Numbered from the stretch's first letter, positions 36,011 to 45,446 are shown. The stretch is 64,000 nt of DNA from Flavobacterium silvisoli (GCF_004329815.1 NZ_SJPE01000007.1:1-64000), one strand, 5' to 3'. A program made the numbers and translations. Notes: generated from the letters alone by a model not told the origin.

Positions 36011-37414
36011 TTATAATTCATCAGGAAAAATCTTCCCGGGATTTAAGACATTATTGGGATCAAATACGCGCTTGATGCTTTCCATCAATTCCAGATGAGT
36101 GCGGGTAAATGCAATATCCATAAAGTTTTTTTGAACGTAGCCTATACCGTGTTCTCCTGAGAGCGTTCCTTTGAGCGAAACCGTTAACTCAAATATTTCG
36201 CGTATGCCTAACGGCACTTGAGTTCGCCAATTGTCATCGGTCATGTTGCCTTTGATGATGTTGACGTGCAAATTGCCATCGCCGGCATGTCCGTAACACA
36301 CCGATTGAAATCCGTACTTAGCTCCAATTCTTTTGATACCTGAAAGTAATTCCGGGAGCATGTATCTTGGCACTACTGTATCCTCTTCTTTATAAACAGA
36401 GTTTGATTTTACCGCTTCGGCTACAGAACGTCTCATTTTCCAGAGGGCATTTTTTTGGTCTTCGGTGTCGGCAAACAGCACCTCATCGATTTCAAATTGT
36501 TCGACTACTGCCAAAATCTTTTCCGCTTCCTGCATCAATACTTCCGGGTAATTGCCATCAACCTCAATCAGTAAGTGCGCCTGATGCTCAGGTTTTACCG
36601 TTACACTGATCCCTTCTACCAATCTGAGAGTCCAGTCGATGGCATCGCGTTCCATAAATTCTAAAGCACTAGGGGTAATACCTGCCCTGAAAATGGCTGA
36701 TACGGCTTCACAAGCTTCATGTGCCTTGTAAAAAGGCACCAACATTAAGACGTTATGACTGTTTTGCGGTAAAAGTTTCAGGACGGCTTTAGTGATAACA
36801 CCCAATGTTCCTTCACTGCCTACCATTAGCTGAGTCAGATTGTATCCGGTAGAGTTTTTCAAGGTATTAGCTCCGGTCCAAATGATTTCCCCGTTGGGCA
36901 GAACCACTTCCAAATTTAAAACATAATCTTTGGTGACACCATACTTTAACGCTCTGGCTCCACCGGCGTTTTCTGCAATGTTTCCTCCTATCCAACAACT
37001 GCCCATACTGCTGGGGTCGACGGGGTAAAACAAACCTTTTTCGGCCACAGCTTCGCGCAAAACCTGATTGATTACTGCCGTTTCTACCGTTACCTGAAGG
37101 TTTTGTTCGTCAATTTCGATGATTTTATTCAAACGCTCAGTTGATAAACCAATACCCTCATAAATAGACAAAGCACCACCGCTCAAACCCGTGCGGGCTC
37201 CTATGGGTGTGGTCGGTATTTTATAATCGTTAGCTACTTTTAAAATGGCGGCTATTTCCTGTGTATTGGCTGGTTTTACTACCACACTGGGCGGAAATAC
37301 CAAATCTTCGGTTTCATCGTGGCCGTAGTGTTCACGGGTTTCTATATCAGTAAAAATATAGGCTTCACCAACAATAGCGGTAAGCTTTTGAATTATTTCG
37401 GGTTGTAGTGACAT
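36011..37414 (-). CDS. FAD-binding 2-hydroxyacid oxidase/dehydrogenase (GlcD-like)
   Basis: I start at 37414 (MSLQPEIIQKLTAIVG), giving 467 residues; the frame extends 12 residues further upstream without support. FAD_binding_4 domain: PTTPIGARTGLSGGALSIYE, DPSSMGSCWIGGNIAENAGG, STGYNLTQLMVGSEGTLGVI. The FAD_oxidase_C domain ends with CYGHAGDGNLHVNI, LSGEHGIGY and FDPNNVLNPGKIF. The family oxidises glycolate, D-lactate or D-2-hydroxyglutarate. No GlcE/GlcF gene is adjacent, so a single-subunit D-lactate type is more likely. Confidence 0.9.
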   Translation of the reverse strand: MSLQPEIIQKLTAIVGEAYIFTDIETREHYGHDETEDLVFPPSVVVKPANTQEIAAILKVANDYKIPTTPIGARTGLSGGALSIYEGIGLSTERLNKIIEIDEQNLQVTVETAVINQVLREAVAEKGLFYPVDPSSMGSCWIGGNIAENAGGARALKYGVTKDYVLNLEVVLPNGEIIWTGANTLKNSTGYNLTQLMVGSEGTLGVITKAVLKLLPQNSHNVLMLVPFYKAHEACEAVSAIFRAGITPSALEFMERDAIDWTLRLVEGISVTVKPEHQAHLLIEVDGNYPEVLMQEAEKILAVVEQFEIDEVLFADTEDQKNALWKMRRSVAEAVKSNSVYKEEDTVVPRYMLPELLSGIKRIGAKYGFQSVCYGHAGDGNLHVNIIKGNMTDDNWRTQVPLGIREIFELTVSLKGTLSGEHGIGYVQKNFMDIAFTRTHLELMESIKRVFDPNNVLNPGKIFPDEL

Positions 37415-37471
37415 TTTGTAAAAATTGAGACGTAAATGTACTGATAACAAAAAGAAAAGACAAATCCTTTT

Positions 37472-37552
37472 TAGCCCCGATGGGAGTGGCTACCGTGTAG
37501 CGCGGACAGCGGGAACAGGGTTTATTAAATAGCCCGGACCTTTCGCTCCTAG
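37472..37552 (-). repeat. Dispersed structured element, copy C
   Basis: On the minus strand it starts within the TAG stop codon of the MFS gene: TAGGAGCGAAAGGTCCGGG, then TGTTCCCGCTGTCCGCGC, hairpin GCTAC-ACG-GTAGC, CACTCCC and ATCGGGGCTA. Nearly identical to copy D at 47708 over the hairpin half. The GGAG and CTCC segments can also pair, which would overlap the CCCG/CGGG pairing (possible pseudoknot). Confidence 0.85.
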
Positions 37553-38754
37553 CCTTTTTTCAAATTCGGTAAAAAGTAACAAATGATGCCTATCAGCGGC
37601 AGGAAAGAACACACGTGATACACGTATTGAATGGAGGTAAAATCAGCCAATTTGCCTAATAACGCTGAACCCAAGGCTCCCATTCCGAAAGCAAAACCAT
37701 AGAAAAGACCGGACACCATTCCCAATTTTCTAGGCAGTAATTCCTGTGCGTAGACCAATATAGCTGGGAAAGCCGAAGAAATAATCATTCCGATGATGAC
37801 CATAAGTACATCGGTCCAGAATAAGTTGACGTAGGGCAGCAATAAAGCAAAAGGTGCCGCTCCGAAAACAGATAGCCAAATCACGTATTTTCGTCCAATC
37901 TTATCCCCCAAAGGCCCGCCTAAAATGGTTCCGGCTGCATAGGCAATCAGGTAAATAAACATGTGAAATTGGGCTTCTTTGATGGTTAAATGGAATTTAT
38001 CCATCACATAAAACGTGTAGTAGGTTGATAAACTTGCGGAGTAAAAAAACTTAGAGAAAATCACAACCAGCAAAATGACAATGGCCCACTTTACCTTGCT
38101 TTTAGTTAAGCGTTGAAAATCGGCAAAAACCACTTTTTTCTGTTGGCGGTGGATTAAATGATCGCGGTACCAAAAGGCAATCTTACTTATAATGGCAATG
38201 GCGATTCCGGCAGCTAATACAAACCAAAGCAGGTGTTTTTGACTGTAAGGAACCACGATAAGAGCTACCAGCAATGGACCTAATGCCGTTCCGAAATTAC
38301 CGCCTACCTGAAAAATAGCTTGTGCCAAGCCCCTTCTTCCGCCCGATGCCATATTGGAAATACGTGCTGACTCGGGGTGGAATATAGAAGAACCGGTACC
38401 GATGAGCATAACCGAAATCAATATCCAGTAAAAATTATTGGCAAAAGCAATGGAAATAACTCCGGCCATGGAGAATAACATTCCGTAAATCTGTGAAAAA
38501 GGTTTCGGATATTTATCGGTATAATACCCCACGAAAGGTTGAAACAGTGAAGCCGTTAACTGAAAGGCAAACGTTATCAATCCGATTTGAGAAAAAGACA
38601 AATTGTAATTCTGCTTCAAAATAGGATAAACCGAAGGAATTACTGCCTGAATCAAATCATTCAGTAAGTGCGCAAAGCTAATGGAAAACAGTATGGAATA
38701 AACCGTCTTTTGCGCTAAATCTTTTTTGGACGATGCGTTTACCAATGAATCCAT
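37549..38754 (-). CDS. MFS transporter, fosmidomycin-resistance (Fsr)-like
   Basis: 401 residues with about 12 hydrophobic helices. The N-terminal part (FAHLLNDLIQAVIPSVYPIL, then FSQIGLITFAFQ, and a GYYTDKYPKP loop) resembles the Fsr family, proton-coupled drug exporters named for fosmidomycin resistance. GTGSSIFHPESARI is a further family-typical segment. It is directly downstream of an AEC-family transporter gene with no intervening base, so both are on one message. The actual substrate is unknown. Confidence 0.88.
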   Translation of the reverse strand: MDSLVNASSKKDLAQKTVYSILFSISFAHLLNDLIQAVIPSVYPILKQNYNLSFSQIGLITFAFQLTASLFQPFVGYYTDKYPKPFSQIYGMLFSMAGVISIAFANNFYWILISVMLIGTGSSIFHPESARISNMASGGRRGLAQAIFQVGGNFGTALGPLLVALIVVPYSQKHLLWFVLAAGIAIAIISKIAFWYRDHLIHRQQKKVVFADFQRLTKSKVKWAIVILLVVIFSKFFYSASLSTYYTFYVMDKFHLTIKEAQFHMFIYLIAYAAGTILGGPLGDKIGRKYVIWLSVFGAAPFALLLPYVNLFWTDVLMVIIGMIISSAFPAILVYAQELLPRKLGMVSGLFYGFAFGMGALGSALLGKLADFTSIQYVYHVCSFLPLIGIICYFLPNLKKG

Positions 38755-39666
38755 TTAAAAAGTATTTAAAATGAAATACCAAAAAGCCAGTGTAAGGAAT
38801 GACAACGGTATCCCGATGCCCACCATCATACTGCTCAGCTTGGGTTTTAAGCCATAATTAGAAGCCAGAATTGCTCCCGTAATCATGGGTGCCATAGCCG
38901 ATTCTATAATAGAAACATTTACAGCCAAGCCTTTACCTCCCAAAATTATTTTATACAACACAAAGAAAACAGCGGGAGTAATGAACAGTTTGAACAATAA
39001 TCCTAATCTTAAGAATTTCCAGTGCTGACTTCGCTTGTCAATTTTTAACTGAAGCCCGACAGCAACTAAAGCTACCGGCGTTACTGTAGCTCCTAACTTT
39101 TGAAAAACCGTTTGAAAATGCTCGTTGAAATCAACTTTCAGAACATTCAGTACACATGCGAGAACAAAAGCTATGAACGGCGGAAAAAGTAGTATCTTTC
39201 TAATGATTTCATTGCGGCTGGGTTCGCCTTTGGCAAAAATTCCGGCAGTAATAATCCCAAGTGTAGCCATTACCACAAAAGAACCGGGTTGATCGACTAT
39301 GATTGCTGTTTTTAATCCTTCTTCGCCATAAAGTGCCTGAACGATTGGAAAACCAATAAATGAAGTATTCCCCAGTCCGGCAGTAATAACCAAGCAGCCA
39401 ATTAATCGGTTTGGCCAGCCGAGTTTTTTTCCTATGGAATAGAAAAAGACAAACGACATCATAAAACCAATCCAGGCAATACCCAACGGATAAAGCAAAT
39501 CGGTTGATACGGAAACCTTGGGAATATAGTACAATGCCAATGAAGGCAGAGCTATATAAATCACAAATTGGTTAAGGGCTAAGTGTCCGTTTTTAGGAAA
39601 AGCTGAAACTCGTTGCATCCCCAATCCCATGAGTAAGCAAAGAAAAACTAATAGAATGTTATCCAT
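38755..39666 (-). CDS. AEC (auxin efflux carrier) family permease
   Basis: 303 residues, about 10 hydrophobic helices in two halves, as in the AEC/BASS fold. Features: NGHLALNQFVIYIALPSLAL near the N-terminus, GNTSFIGFPIVQALYGEEGL (family-typical kinked helix), and the repeat-related SAMAPMITGAILASNYGLKP. AEC members transport organic acids such as malate. Its stop codon directly adjoins the ATG of the MFS gene (no gap), which suggests joint translation of two exporters. Confidence 0.88.
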   Translation of the reverse strand: MDNILLVFLCLLMGLGMQRVSAFPKNGHLALNQFVIYIALPSLALYYIPKVSVSTDLLYPLGIAWIGFMMSFVFFYSIGKKLGWPNRLIGCLVITAGLGNTSFIGFPIVQALYGEEGLKTAIIVDQPGSFVVMATLGIITAGIFAKGEPSRNEIIRKILLFPPFIAFVLACVLNVLKVDFNEHFQTVFQKLGATVTPVALVAVGLQLKIDKRSQHWKFLRLGLLFKLFITPAVFFVLYKIILGGKGLAVNVSIIESAMAPMITGAILASNYGLKPKLSSMMVGIGIPLSFLTLAFWYFILNTF

Positions 39667-39892
39667 TCGAAAGGTGAAAAATTATTGTGCAAAGGAACGG
39701 CAAAAAAAGCAAACAGACTAAAATGTGAAGCGAAATGAACTTAAGAAAATGTTAAAGTTGGCGATGTGCCAAGCTAAGAATTAGAGTACGTCAATCCTAA
39801 GAATAAATATCCCTTCATACATGGATGAAAAATGACATTTTTTCAATTTTCGGCGCAAATTATTTTACTAAATTTACCCAAACGATTTTCCA
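39667..39892. other. Divergent intergenic region without recognisable signals
   Basis: 226 bp between the AEC permease and meaB genes. I found no element copy, heptad array, hairpin terminator or exact TAnnTTTG. TTCCTTTG on the minus strand near the AEC start is a near miss. Confidence 0.4.
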
Positions 39893-40984
39893 TTGAATCA
39901 AGAGTCAAATAAACCAAGTGCTTTACACGAAAAAGAGGGCGTTGAACAACCCGAAGTTTTCAGTCAGTCGGCTATGGCCAAGATTGTACACAGGCGCAAA
40001 GTTCAGCCTTCTGCACAGGAGCTCATTGAAGGTATCTTAAACAAGGACAAAGTTGCCTTGAGTCGCGCTATCACTATGGTAGAAAGTACTAATTCTGCTC
40101 ATTTGGAAAAAGCCAATGAAATCATTACAGGCTGTTTACCCTACGCCAACCAATCAGTGCGCATTGGCATTACCGGGGTTCCGGGTGTGGGAAAAAGTAC
40201 TTTTATCGAAGCTTTCGGAAGCTATTTAACCTCAATAGGAAAAAAAGTAGCCGTATTGGCGGTAGATCCTAGCAGTACGATATCGCATGGCAGTATTTTG
40301 GGCGATAAAACCCGAATGGAAGAGTTGGTCAAAGATGAAAACGCCTATATAAGACCTAGTGCTTCAGGAGAAACTCTGGGTGGCGTGGCCCGAAAAACCC
40401 GTGAAACAATTATCCTTTGCGAAGCTGCCGGTTTTGATACGGTAATCATAGAAACCGTTGGTGTAGGACAAAGCGAAACGGCCGTTCACAGCATGGTGGA
40501 TTTCTTTTTACTGTTAAAAATATCCGGTGCCGGCGACGAATTGCAAGGTATCAAACGTGGAATTATGGAAATGGCCGATGCTATCGTCATCAATAAAGCG
40601 GATGGTGATAATATTGCTAAAGCCAAATTGGCCAAAACCGAATTCAACCGGGCATTGCATTTATTTCCGGCTAAAAGTTCGGGATGGGTACCTACGGCTT
40701 CTACTTGTAGTGCTTATGAAAAAACCGGAATTGACGAGGTTTGGAAAACGATTTCAAATTATTTTGAATTGGTCAAAAGCAATCATTATTTCGAAAACAA
40801 ACGTCAGGAACAAAGTTTATACTGGATGATGGAAACCATCAATGAGCAACTTAAACAACGTTTTTACCAACATCCGGATATAGCCGAAATGCTGATGACC
40901 ACACAACAAGAAGTACTGCAAAACAAACGTTCTCCATTTGCTGCTGCACAGCATTTGTTAGGTCATTATTTCAAAAAAGAATAG
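39893..40984 (+). CDS. meaB: Methylmalonyl-CoA mutase-associated GTPase MeaB
   Basis: 363 residues, a G3E-type GTPase that guards methylmalonyl-CoA mutase and gates adenosylcobalamin loading. P loop GVPGVGKSTFIEAFG (~98-112), AVDPSSTISHGSILGDKTRM (switch I), VIIETVGVGQSETAV (switch II), and VINKADGDN (base recognition). The start is TTG at 39893; I keep it because the N-terminal SALHEKEGVEQPEVFS is conserved in relatives, and the first ATG (39974) would delete it. It is linked by function to the PduO-type gene at 29339. Confidence 0.94.
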   Translation: MNQESNKPSALHEKEGVEQPEVFSQSAMAKIVHRRKVQPSAQELIEGILNKDKVALSRAITMVESTNSAHLEKANEIITGCLPYANQSVRIGITGVPGVGKSTFIEAFGSYLTSIGKKVAVLAVDPSSTISHGSILGDKTRMEELVKDENAYIRPSASGETLGGVARKTRETIILCEAAGFDTVIIETVGVGQSETAVHSMVDFFLLLKISGAGDELQGIKRGIMEMADAIVINKADGDNIAKAKLAKTEFNRALHLFPAKSSGWVPTASTCSAYEKTGIDEVWKTISNYFELVKSNHYFENKRQEQSLYWMMETINEQLKQRFYQHPDIAEMLMTTQQEVLQNKRSPFAAAQHLLGHYFKKE

Positions 40985-41010
40985 GAACGACTTCTTCTTT
41001 TCTCTCTAAA

Positions 41011-41238
41011 TTACTCTTCGTAGGCCTCCATTTCTTTATCGTAAAACTCCCCTGCCAGTGTAATCAAATGTTCCATTTCCGATTCCAGTTCGGTTTCATC
41101 TTCACCTTCCAAATCTTCCAAAAACTCTACTTCATCGTCTTTTAAATTAATGATAAAGCGCGGAAAATCAAGGTGAATTACAAAAATATCTTCAGGAAAA
41201 TCAGAGTTGTCAGCGAGTACGAATTTTGGTAATTGCAT
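41011..41238 (-). CDS. Small acidic conserved protein of unknown function
   Basis: 75 residues. The N-terminal half is strand-like (MQLPKFVLADNSDFPEDIFV, then IHLDFPRFIINLKDDEVEFL), the C-terminal half is a very acidic helix (EGEDETELESEMEHLITLAG). I think related small proteins are widespread in Flavobacteriaceae, but no function is known to me. The start is ATG 41238. A degenerate heptad-period array (41253-41290) lies just upstream. Confidence 0.72.
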   Translation of the reverse strand: MQLPKFVLADNSDFPEDIFVIHLDFPRFIINLKDDEVEFLEDLEGEDETELESEMEHLITLAGEFYDKEMEAYEE

Positions 41239-41252
41239 GTGTTTTATTTTTT

Positions 41253-41290
41253 AGATGATAGACGAATAGATGACGGATAATAGACGGACA
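41253..41290 (-). repeat. Degenerate heptad-period repeat upstream of the acidic protein gene
   Basis: On the sense (minus) strand CGTCTAT, TATCCGT, CATCTAT, TCGTCTA and TCATCTA follow one another with about 7-nt spacing, ending some 15 bp before the start codon. Confidence 0.6.
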
Positions 41291-41366
41291 CGAAAATGTT
41301 AGTACAAAAGTAAAAATAAATCGGTCTGTTACAATTCTGTTAAATGTTGTTTGACAGCATGATTGA

Positions 41367-42749
41367 TTAGCTGATTTCATTTTCCAAAACCAACTTCTTG
41401 GTCAGGTAATGAAATCGCAGGAATAAAAAAACCGCAGCGGCTGTTAAACCCGCCAAAAGGCCTATCCAAACTCCGGTTGCTTTCAGTTGGGTATGTTCGC
41501 CCAAATAAAACGAAATAGGGAAACCAACCAACCAATAAGCCACAAAGGTAATGTACATAGGGATTTTAACATCCTGCAAACCGCGAAGCGCTCCTAAAAC
41601 CACCACCTGTATACCATCGGAAATTTGAAAAACAGCAGCCACCAGTAATAGTCTGGCGGCAATAGAAATTACTTCCTGATTGTCTAACAATTGGGTTTCA
41701 TTTTCCATATTCAGAAACAGGTAAGGCAACACTTGGTGCAACGCAACGAACATAACCGCGAAAATGATTTCTATGATTATAGCCAATAAAAATATGGAAC
41801 GCGCCACGACAATCAACTGTTTGTAATCGCCTAATCCACGCTGATTGCTTACCCTTATCATGGAAACCACACTCAACCCCATAGCAAACATAAAGGTCAT
41901 CGAAGCCAAACTCAGTGCAATCTGATTGGCTGCCTGACTTGTCTTACCGATGTTTCCACACAGCCAAATTCCCGCTGTAAATAAAACCACTTCAAACAGC
42001 ATTTGCATAGCTGAAGGCAACCCCAAATTGACAATTTTTTTAATGGTTTCCTTCTTGATTTCATCAAAACTGAACTCGTGAAAATACTGTTTCAACTGTT
42101 CTTTACGAGAGAGAATGATGTGCATAAAAATTACCATTGCCAAACGCGAAATCACAGTTCCCAAACCAGCTCCGAGTATGCCCATTTTTGGAAAAATCCA
42201 AACTCCGTATATCAAACAATAGTTTATAGGCACGTGAATGATATTAGCCATCACAATAGCATACATCGAAATTTTGGTCATCGACAATCCATCGGCAAAC
42301 TGTTTGTATCCTTGGTAAATGATTAAAGGCACTAATGAAAAAGCTACCCAATCCAAATAAGGTTTGGCCAAAGTGATGACTTCTTCCGGCTGGTGTAACA
42401 ATTCCATTATCGGCTTTGCCAATACCACCAAACCAAAAAGAGCAAACCCTAAAATGATGCACAAAAACAATCCGTGGTGAAAAGCCGAACGTATTTTACT
42501 GTTGTCTTTTTCGGCATCAGCTTCGGCAACTATAGGTGTAATAGCGGTTGAGAAACCAATACCCAACGACATGGCTACAAACACCAAACTGTTGCCTAAA
42601 GAAACAGCCGCGAGTTCAGTACTGCCCAATTTACCAACCATTATGTTATCAACGATGGCTATTAATGTATGCCCCAGCATACCCAGTATCACAGGATAAG
42701 CCAATTGCATATTGTATCTGAATTCTTTGGTGTATTGGGCTAGATTCAC
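41367..42749 (-). CDS. MATE family multidrug/cation efflux transporter (NorM-like)
   Basis: 460 residues with about 12 helices in two related halves. Typical MATE segments: VILGMLGHTLIAIVDNIMVG at helix 1, STELAAVSLGNSLVF, FGLPSAMQ-like NLGLPSAMQMLFEVVLF in the second half, and SQAANQIALSLASM. MATE exporters use Na+ or H+ gradients to remove cationic drugs and metabolites. It has its own promoter, which overlaps the end of the downstream-lying PPK2 region on the chromosome. Confidence 0.93.
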   Translation of the reverse strand: MNLAQYTKEFRYNMQLAYPVILGMLGHTLIAIVDNIMVGKLGSTELAAVSLGNSLVFVAMSLGIGFSTAITPIVAEADAEKDNSKIRSAFHHGLFLCIILGFALFGLVVLAKPIMELLHQPEEVITLAKPYLDWVAFSLVPLIIYQGYKQFADGLSMTKISMYAIVMANIIHVPINYCLIYGVWIFPKMGILGAGLGTVISRLAMVIFMHIILSRKEQLKQYFHEFSFDEIKKETIKKIVNLGLPSAMQMLFEVVLFTAGIWLCGNIGKTSQAANQIALSLASMTFMFAMGLSVVSMIRVSNQRGLGDYKQLIVVARSIFLLAIIIEIIFAVMFVALHQVLPYLFLNMENETQLLDNQEVISIAARLLLVAAVFQISDGIQVVVLGALRGLQDVKIPMYITFVAYWLVGFPISFYLGEHTQLKATGVWIGLLAGLTAAAVFLFLRFHYLTKKLVLENEIS

Positions 42750-42769
42750 TTTGCTTTTTTTTGAGTGCG

Positions 42770-42797
42770 CAAAGATAATCAGTTTTTATGGTTTCAA
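42770..42797 (-). promoter_or_regulatory. Promoter of the MATE gene
   Basis: Minus strand: TTG (plus 42797-42795), 17-nt spacer, TATCTTTG (plus 42777-42770). It overlaps the last bases of the PPK2 gene and lies 21 bp before the MATE start. Confidence 0.65.
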
Positions 42798-43661
42798 TTG
42801 GTTTTTATAAAAATCAATATTGGCTTTTACTTTCGGGTCCAATTCGGGTTCGGCAATATCCGTGAGTTGCTCCAGAGTTTCCCAAATGATTTTGGCAACA
42901 ATATACCGTGATATTTCTTTATCATCGGCAGGAACAATATACCAGGGAGCGTGTTGGGTAGAGGTTGTATTAATGGCTTCTTCGTAATACTGCATGTAAT
43001 CTTCCCAATGCTCTCTCTCTTTTAAATCACCAACCGAAAATTTCCAATTATCTTCTGCATTTTCCAGGCGATGCAATAATCTTTGACGTTGTTCTTCTTT
43101 GCTGATGTGCAGGTAAAATTTAAGCACCTGTGTACCATTTTGCGCAATGTATTTTTCAAAATGATTGATTTGTTTCATGCGTTCCTGCCAAAAATCCTCG
43201 GGTATATCCGTTACTTTTTCAATTCCCGGCAGATTTTCGCCCAAGATATACTCCGGATGCACACGGGTGACAAGTATGTTTTCATAATGAGTGCGATTGA
43301 AAACGGCAAACTTTCCCTTTTCGGGCAAGGCGATGTAATGGCGCCACAGGTAATCGTGTTCTAATTCGGCCGATGTCGGAGTTTTGAAACTGTGCACCAC
43401 CACCCCGCGCGGATTGAATTCTTTGAATACTTCCCGAATCAGGCTGTCTTTTCCGCTGGTATCCATTCCTTGCAGACAAATCAGTACTGCATGTCGGTTG
43501 TGGGCGTACATAGCATCTTGGCGCTTGCTGAGTTTTTGTTGTATATTCAACAGTTTTTCAGCAAGTTCTTCACGGTTCATTTCCGTTGTCATACGAGTCG
43601 GGATTTTTGACAACCGAACGGTATCTTTTGCCCTGAAGTCTTCAGAAGTTATTGCTTTCAT
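42786..43661 (-). CDS. Polyphosphate kinase 2 family (polyphosphate:nucleotide phosphotransferase)
   Basis: 291 residues from ATG 43661 (MKAITSEDFRAKDTVRL); a frame with 17 further upstream residues has no support. PPK2 motifs: LQGMDTSGKDSLIREVFKEF (Walker A), SFKTPTSAELEHDYLWRHYI, FNRTHYENILVTRVHPE (Walker B and lid region), KFYLHISKEEQRQRL, and a C-terminal WYIVPADDKEISRY. PPK2 enzymes use polyphosphate to phosphorylate nucleotides (AMP to ADP or ADP to ATP). The one-domain form here is class I or III; the nucleotide level cannot be decided. Confidence 0.92.
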   Translation of the reverse strand: MKAITSEDFRAKDTVRLSKIPTRMTTEMNREELAEKLLNIQQKLSKRQDAMYAHNRHAVLICLQGMDTSGKDSLIREVFKEFNPRGVVVHSFKTPTSAELEHDYLWRHYIALPEKGKFAVFNRTHYENILVTRVHPEYILGENLPGIEKVTDIPEDFWQERMKQINHFEKYIAQNGTQVLKFYLHISKEEQRQRLLHRLENAEDNWKFSVGDLKEREHWEDYMQYYEEAINTTSTQHAPWYIVPADDKEISRYIVAKIIWETLEQLTDIAEPELDPKVKANIDFYKNQLKP

Positions 43662-43689
43662 AATTTCTTGTATAAGTGTAAATATAAAA

Positions 43690-43721
43690 AAACCTCGGCT
43701 GTATTGAAACAACCAAGGTTT
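43690..43721 (-). terminator. Terminator of the second ABC-F gene
   Basis: AAACCTCGGCTG and CAACCAAGGTTT pair with two mismatches around an 8-nt loop, followed on the minus strand by a run of seven T. Confidence 0.75.
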
Positions 43722-43743
43722 ATTTATGCGAGTTTGTAAATTG

Positions 43744-45378
43744 CTATTTTTCTATTTCTTTCAGACTTTCCATCTTTTTGTGAGCCAAGAACCCTTTGAT
43801 GTCTTCAAAATGTTCTTTGACTCTTTTGTTTCCGAACTCAAATACTTTTTCGGCCAAACCATCTAAGAAATCACGGTCATGCGACACTAGGATTAACGTT
43901 CCGTCAAAATCTTTCAAAGCTTCTTTGATGATGTCTTTGGTTTTCATGTCGAGGTGGTTGGAGGGCTCATCTAGAATCAGCAGATTTACCGGTTCTAGCA
44001 AGAGTTTAATCATAGCCAAACGTGTTTTCTCACCGCCCGAAAGTACTTTTACTTTTTTCTGAATGTCATCGCCATGGAACATGAAAGCTCCGAGGATATT
44101 TTTGATTTGCGTCCTGATTTCGCCTACAGCAATGTTATCAATCGTTTCAAAAATGGTAGCGTTTTCATCTAACAACGAAGCCTGATTTTGGGCAAAATAT
44201 CCAATTTGAGCATTATGTCCAATCTCTACCGAACCTCCATTGATTTCGATTTCCTTCATAATGGCTTTGATCATAGTTGATTTTCCTTCCCCGTTTTTAC
44301 CCACAAAGGCCACTTTCTGTCCGCGTTCAATGACTAAATTAGCATCTTTAAAAATCAAATGATCGCCATAAGATTTTTCCAAATCGCGCACAATCACCGG
44401 ATACTGTCCTGAACGCACTGATGGAGGGAATTTGAGTTTCAGGGCCGAATTATCAATTTCGTCAATTTCTACCGGAACCAATTTTTCTAACATACGAACC
44501 CTCGATTGCACTTGTTCTGTTTTGGAAAAAGTGCCTCGGAAGCGCTCGATAAATGCCTGATTTTCGGCAATGAATTTTTGCTGCTCGTCGTAGGCTTTCT
44601 GTTGGTGAATTCTTCTGTCCTTGCGCAACTCCAAATAATGAGAATATTTGGCTTTGTAATCGTAAATGCGTCCCATCGTTACTTCGATGGTGCGATTAGT
44701 AATATTATCGACAAAAGCACGGTCGTGGGAAATCACCATAACAGCTTTAGCTTGATTGATTAAGAAGTCCTCCAACCATTGAATACTATCCATATCCAAG
44801 TGATTGGTAGGCTCATCAAGCAAAATCAAATCGGGTTGTCTTAACAGGATTTTAGCCAGTTCAATGCGCATACGCCATCCTCCTGAAAACTCAGAAGTGG
44901 AACGATTGAAATCCTCGCGAACAAATCCTAAACCTTTTAAGACTTTCTCTACTTCGGCTTCGTAATTGACCTCTTCAATAGAATAATATTTTTCGCTGAG
45001 CTCTGACACCCGTTCAATCAATTTCATGTACTCATCGCTTTCATAATCGGTTCGTATGGTGAGTTGTTCATTGATTTCATCAATCTCCGCTTTCATTTTG
45101 AATATTTCTGAAAAAGCTTTCGATGCTTCTTCCATCACGGTACAATTGTCTGCTGCCAATAAATGCTGAGGCAAATAGGCAATTACCGCTTCCTTGGGAG
45201 CTGTGATGGCTCCGCATGTGGGTTTGTTTTCACCGGCTACAATTTTGAGCAGGGTTGATTTTCCGGCACCGTTTTTACCCATAAGTGCTATTTTATCGGT
45301 TTCATTAATAGCGAACGTTACGTCGCTGAAGAGTGTGGTGCCGCCAAATTCAACGGCTATGTCGTTTACGGTAATCAT
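43744..45378 (-). CDS. ABC-F family ATPase (YbiT/EttA-like)
   Basis: 544 residues, two ABC domains, soluble. Domain 1: GKNGAGKSTLL (~35), signature FSGGWRMRIELAK, Walker B LILLDEPTNHLD. Linker helices ~235-300. Domain 2: GKNGEGKSTMI (~355), signature LSGGEKTRLAMIK, Walker B LLILDEPSNHLD. It lacks the long C-terminal coiled coil of Uup, so it is a distinct paralogue of the ATPase at 25726. ABC-F proteins of this kind act on the ribosomal E site during translation. Confidence 0.92.
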   Translation of the reverse strand: MITVNDIAVEFGGTTLFSDVTFAINETDKIALMGKNGAGKSTLLKIVAGENKPTCGAITAPKEAVIAYLPQHLLAADNCTVMEEASKAFSEIFKMKAEIDEINEQLTIRTDYESDEYMKLIERVSELSEKYYSIEEVNYEAEVEKVLKGLGFVREDFNRSTSEFSGGWRMRIELAKILLRQPDLILLDEPTNHLDMDSIQWLEDFLINQAKAVMVISHDRAFVDNITNRTIEVTMGRIYDYKAKYSHYLELRKDRRIHQQKAYDEQQKFIAENQAFIERFRGTFSKTEQVQSRVRMLEKLVPVEIDEIDNSALKLKFPPSVRSGQYPVIVRDLEKSYGDHLIFKDANLVIERGQKVAFVGKNGEGKSTMIKAIMKEIEINGGSVEIGHNAQIGYFAQNQASLLDENATIFETIDNIAVGEIRTQIKNILGAFMFHGDDIQKKVKVLSGGEKTRLAMIKLLLEPVNLLILDEPSNHLDMKTKDIIKEALKDFDGTLILVSHDRDFLDGLAEKVFEFGNKRVKEHFEDIKGFLAHKKMESLKEIEK

Positions 45379-45446
45379 TGGATTGCTAAGATTTTTAGAC
45401 TTCTCAGGCTACTTGCTGAGCTTGGAAGTTTTTGTTTTTGAAGCGG

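Noticed and set aside
37549-38754. Confirmed fosmidomycin resistance gene
   Set aside because: Only family resemblance is visible; substrate cannot be read from sequence.
43384-43707. Plus-strand open frames of 72-107 codons opposite the PPK2 gene
   Set aside because: Antisense to clear PPK2 motifs and without protein-like composition.
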